Assembly (NCBI GenBank): GCA_017652965.1
Contig: JAGBZZ010000214.1
Location: 1-22,242, forward strand
Direction: 5' to 3'
Origin: Clostridia bacterium
Lineage (GTDB): Bacteria > Bacillota_A > Clostridia > Oscillospirales > CAG-272
Length of the DNA: 22,242 bases
Positions 21,053 to 22,242 of the stretch are shown piece by piece. Within the stretch, counting starts at the first letter, position 1. Each line of letters starts with the position of its first letter. Position numbers and translations under genes: made by a program. The notes under the pieces are model-generated. The model ran no database searches. It was given only the letters and a program-made list of their open reading frames with translations, and had not been told where the DNA came from.

Positions 21053-22242
21053 TTGGAAAACGAAAGACTGGCAACCCTGCGAAAAAAGGCCGCCGCCTTA
21101 CCCGCAGAGCCCGGCATTTACATGATGAAGGACAAGGAGGGACGCATCCTCTACGTCGGAAAATCCCGCAAGCTCCGCAACCGCGTAGGCAGTTATTTTG
21201 TCGGCACGCACAACCGGAAGACCGAGCGGATGGTGCATGCCGTGCAGGATTTTGACACCGTCCTTTGCTCTACCGAAATGGAAGCGCTGACCCTGGAAAA
21301 CGTCCTGATCAAAAAGCACTCTCCCCCCTATAACATCAAGCTGAAGGATGCCAAATCCTATCCCTATCTCAAGATCACGGGGGGGCTTTACCCGCGCGTG
21401 GTCGTAACCCGTGACAGGCGGGATGCCGACGGCGAATATTTCGGCCCGTATCCCGGCATCGGCGAGGCCTATGCCGCCCAGGAGGCGGTCGCACGCGCCT
21501 TTCGCCTGCCCACCTGCCGACGGCGCTTTCCCGAGGAGATCGGGAAGGAGCGCCCCTGCCTTTACGCCGCTATGGGGCGGTGCATGGCCGTCTGCCGCGG
21601 CGGCATCCGCCCCGAGGAATATGCCGAGGCCATGCGTGGGGTACGCCGTGTGCTTTCCGGCCATATCGGGGACACCGTAGCCGCGATCGAGGCGGCCATG
21701 CGGACCGCCGCCGAGGAGGAGCGCTTTGAGGAGGCCGCCCGCCTGCGGGATACCGCCGCGGCGCTTTCCCGCCTGCGCACCAAGCAACGCGTGGTGACCG
21801 ATGCGGACGTGGAGTGCGATGCCATCTCGCTTTACAGTGACGAGCGCGGTTGTGTCCTGTCGCTTTTGTCTATCCGCGAGGGGGCACTGATCGCCAAGCA
21901 GGACTACCCCTTTGCAGAAAACGAGCTGGACACCCCGGATGCCGTCTTTACCTTTCTTGGCGGCCTATATACCGCCACCACCCTGCCGCGGGAGATCCTG
22001 ATCGGATTTCCGTGCGAGGAGGAGGCAATGGAGGAACTTTCGGAAGCGCTTTCTGCCCTTGGCGGGCGGCGCATCAGCATCCTTTGCCCGATCCGGGGGA
22101 AAAAGAAGCATCTTTGCGATATGGCCACAGAGAACGCCCGCCTGACCCTGGAGCGCAAGGAGGCCGAGCGTGAGGTGCAGGATCGCACCGCCGTACGGCT
22201 TGCCACCCTCCTTGGCCTTGAGGTGGTGCCCGACCGCATTGA
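21053..22242 (+). CDS. uvrC: Excinuclease ABC subunit UvrC (5' part)
   Basis: The first 396 codons of the nucleotide-excision repair nuclease that cuts on both sides of a lesion marked by UvrB. The GIY-YIG domain comprises PGIYMMKDKEGRILYVGKS (20-38) and the catalytic Glu in EALTLENVLIKKH (83). Four cysteines C155, C169, C177 and C181 match the cluster ligands known in UvrC. The UVR helix pair lies near 207-238 (AAEEERFEEAARLRDTAAAL). The C-terminal RNase H-like nuclease is only begun. The start is TTG at 21053, six bases after AGGAGG; the next in-frame ATG at 21122 would cut off part of the GIY domain. No promoter is visible between the ptsH terminator and the gene. Confidence 0.95.
   Translation, partial: MENERLATLRKKAAALPAEPGIYMMKDKEGRILYVGKSRKLRNRVGSYFVGTHNRKTERMVHAVQDFDTVLCSTEMEALTLENVLIKKHSPPYNIKLKDAKSYPYLKITGGLYPRVVVTRDRRDADGEYFGPYPGIGEAYAAQEAVARAFRLPTCRRRFPEEIGKERPCLYAAMGRCMAVCRGGIRPEEYAEAMRGVRRVLSGHIGDTVAAIEAAMRTAAEEERFEEAARLRDTAAALSRLRTKQRVVTDADVECDAISLYSDERGCVLSLLSIREGALIAKQDYPFAENELDTPDAVFTFLGGLYTATTLPREILIGFPCEEEAMEELSEALSALGGRRISILCPIRGKKKHLCDMATENARLTLERKEAEREVQDRTAVRLATLLGLEVVPDRI

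Overview
The window looks like chromosomal DNA of a GC-rich member of the Bacillota, probably a gut-type Clostridia. The support is an HPr with both His15 and the regulatory Ser46, strong SD sequences, TTGACA/TATAAT promoters with 17-base spacers, rimM-trmD, and a YwaF-like membrane protein. No rRNA, tRNA, CRISPR array or recognisable transposase or integrase was seen. The species cannot be named from this sequence.

Layout: positions 1-3023 hold the end of an unknown gene, a two-gene sugar-catabolic operon on the minus strand (sugar phosphate isomerase/epimerase plus Gfo/Idh/MocA dehydrogenase), and a divergent AraC-type regulator whose promoter region carries two perfect 10-bp direct repeats 21 bp apart. 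Positions 3044-5735 hold a YwaF/TMEM164-type membrane protein and a PutP-type sodium/proline symporter, each with its own promoter and terminator. Positions 5796-8752 hold an iron-sulfur DinG/XPD-like helicase translationally coupled to a TetR regulator.

Positions 8798-12871 are the accessory part. A visibly AT-richer segment of about 4 kb is bracketed by a perfect 38-bp direct repeat. It carries three co-directional genes under one good promoter: a 769-residue protein whose C-terminal part resembles an RNase III domain with all four metal ligands, a clear prokaryotic viperin (radical-SAM antiviral nucleotide synthase), and a small Smr-like protein. Each of the three ribosome binding sites can be folded into a hairpin, and the viperin and Smr genes overlap by four bases. 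This is a candidate antiviral system in which viperin is combined with two putative nucleic-acid-acting partners. Deleting one repeat unit on paper rebuilds a compact back-to-back promoter between the helicase and the EamA transporter, so the island seems to have landed in that divergent promoter.

From 12924 the host backbone resumes: an EamA/DMT permease, a tandem pair of SGNH hydrolases (minus strand), a CPBP intramembrane protease, the tRNA deaminase tadA, rimM (apparently leaderless), trmD, an O-antigen ligase/polymerase-like membrane protein, ptsH (HPr) and the first 396 codons of uvrC, which runs off the window.
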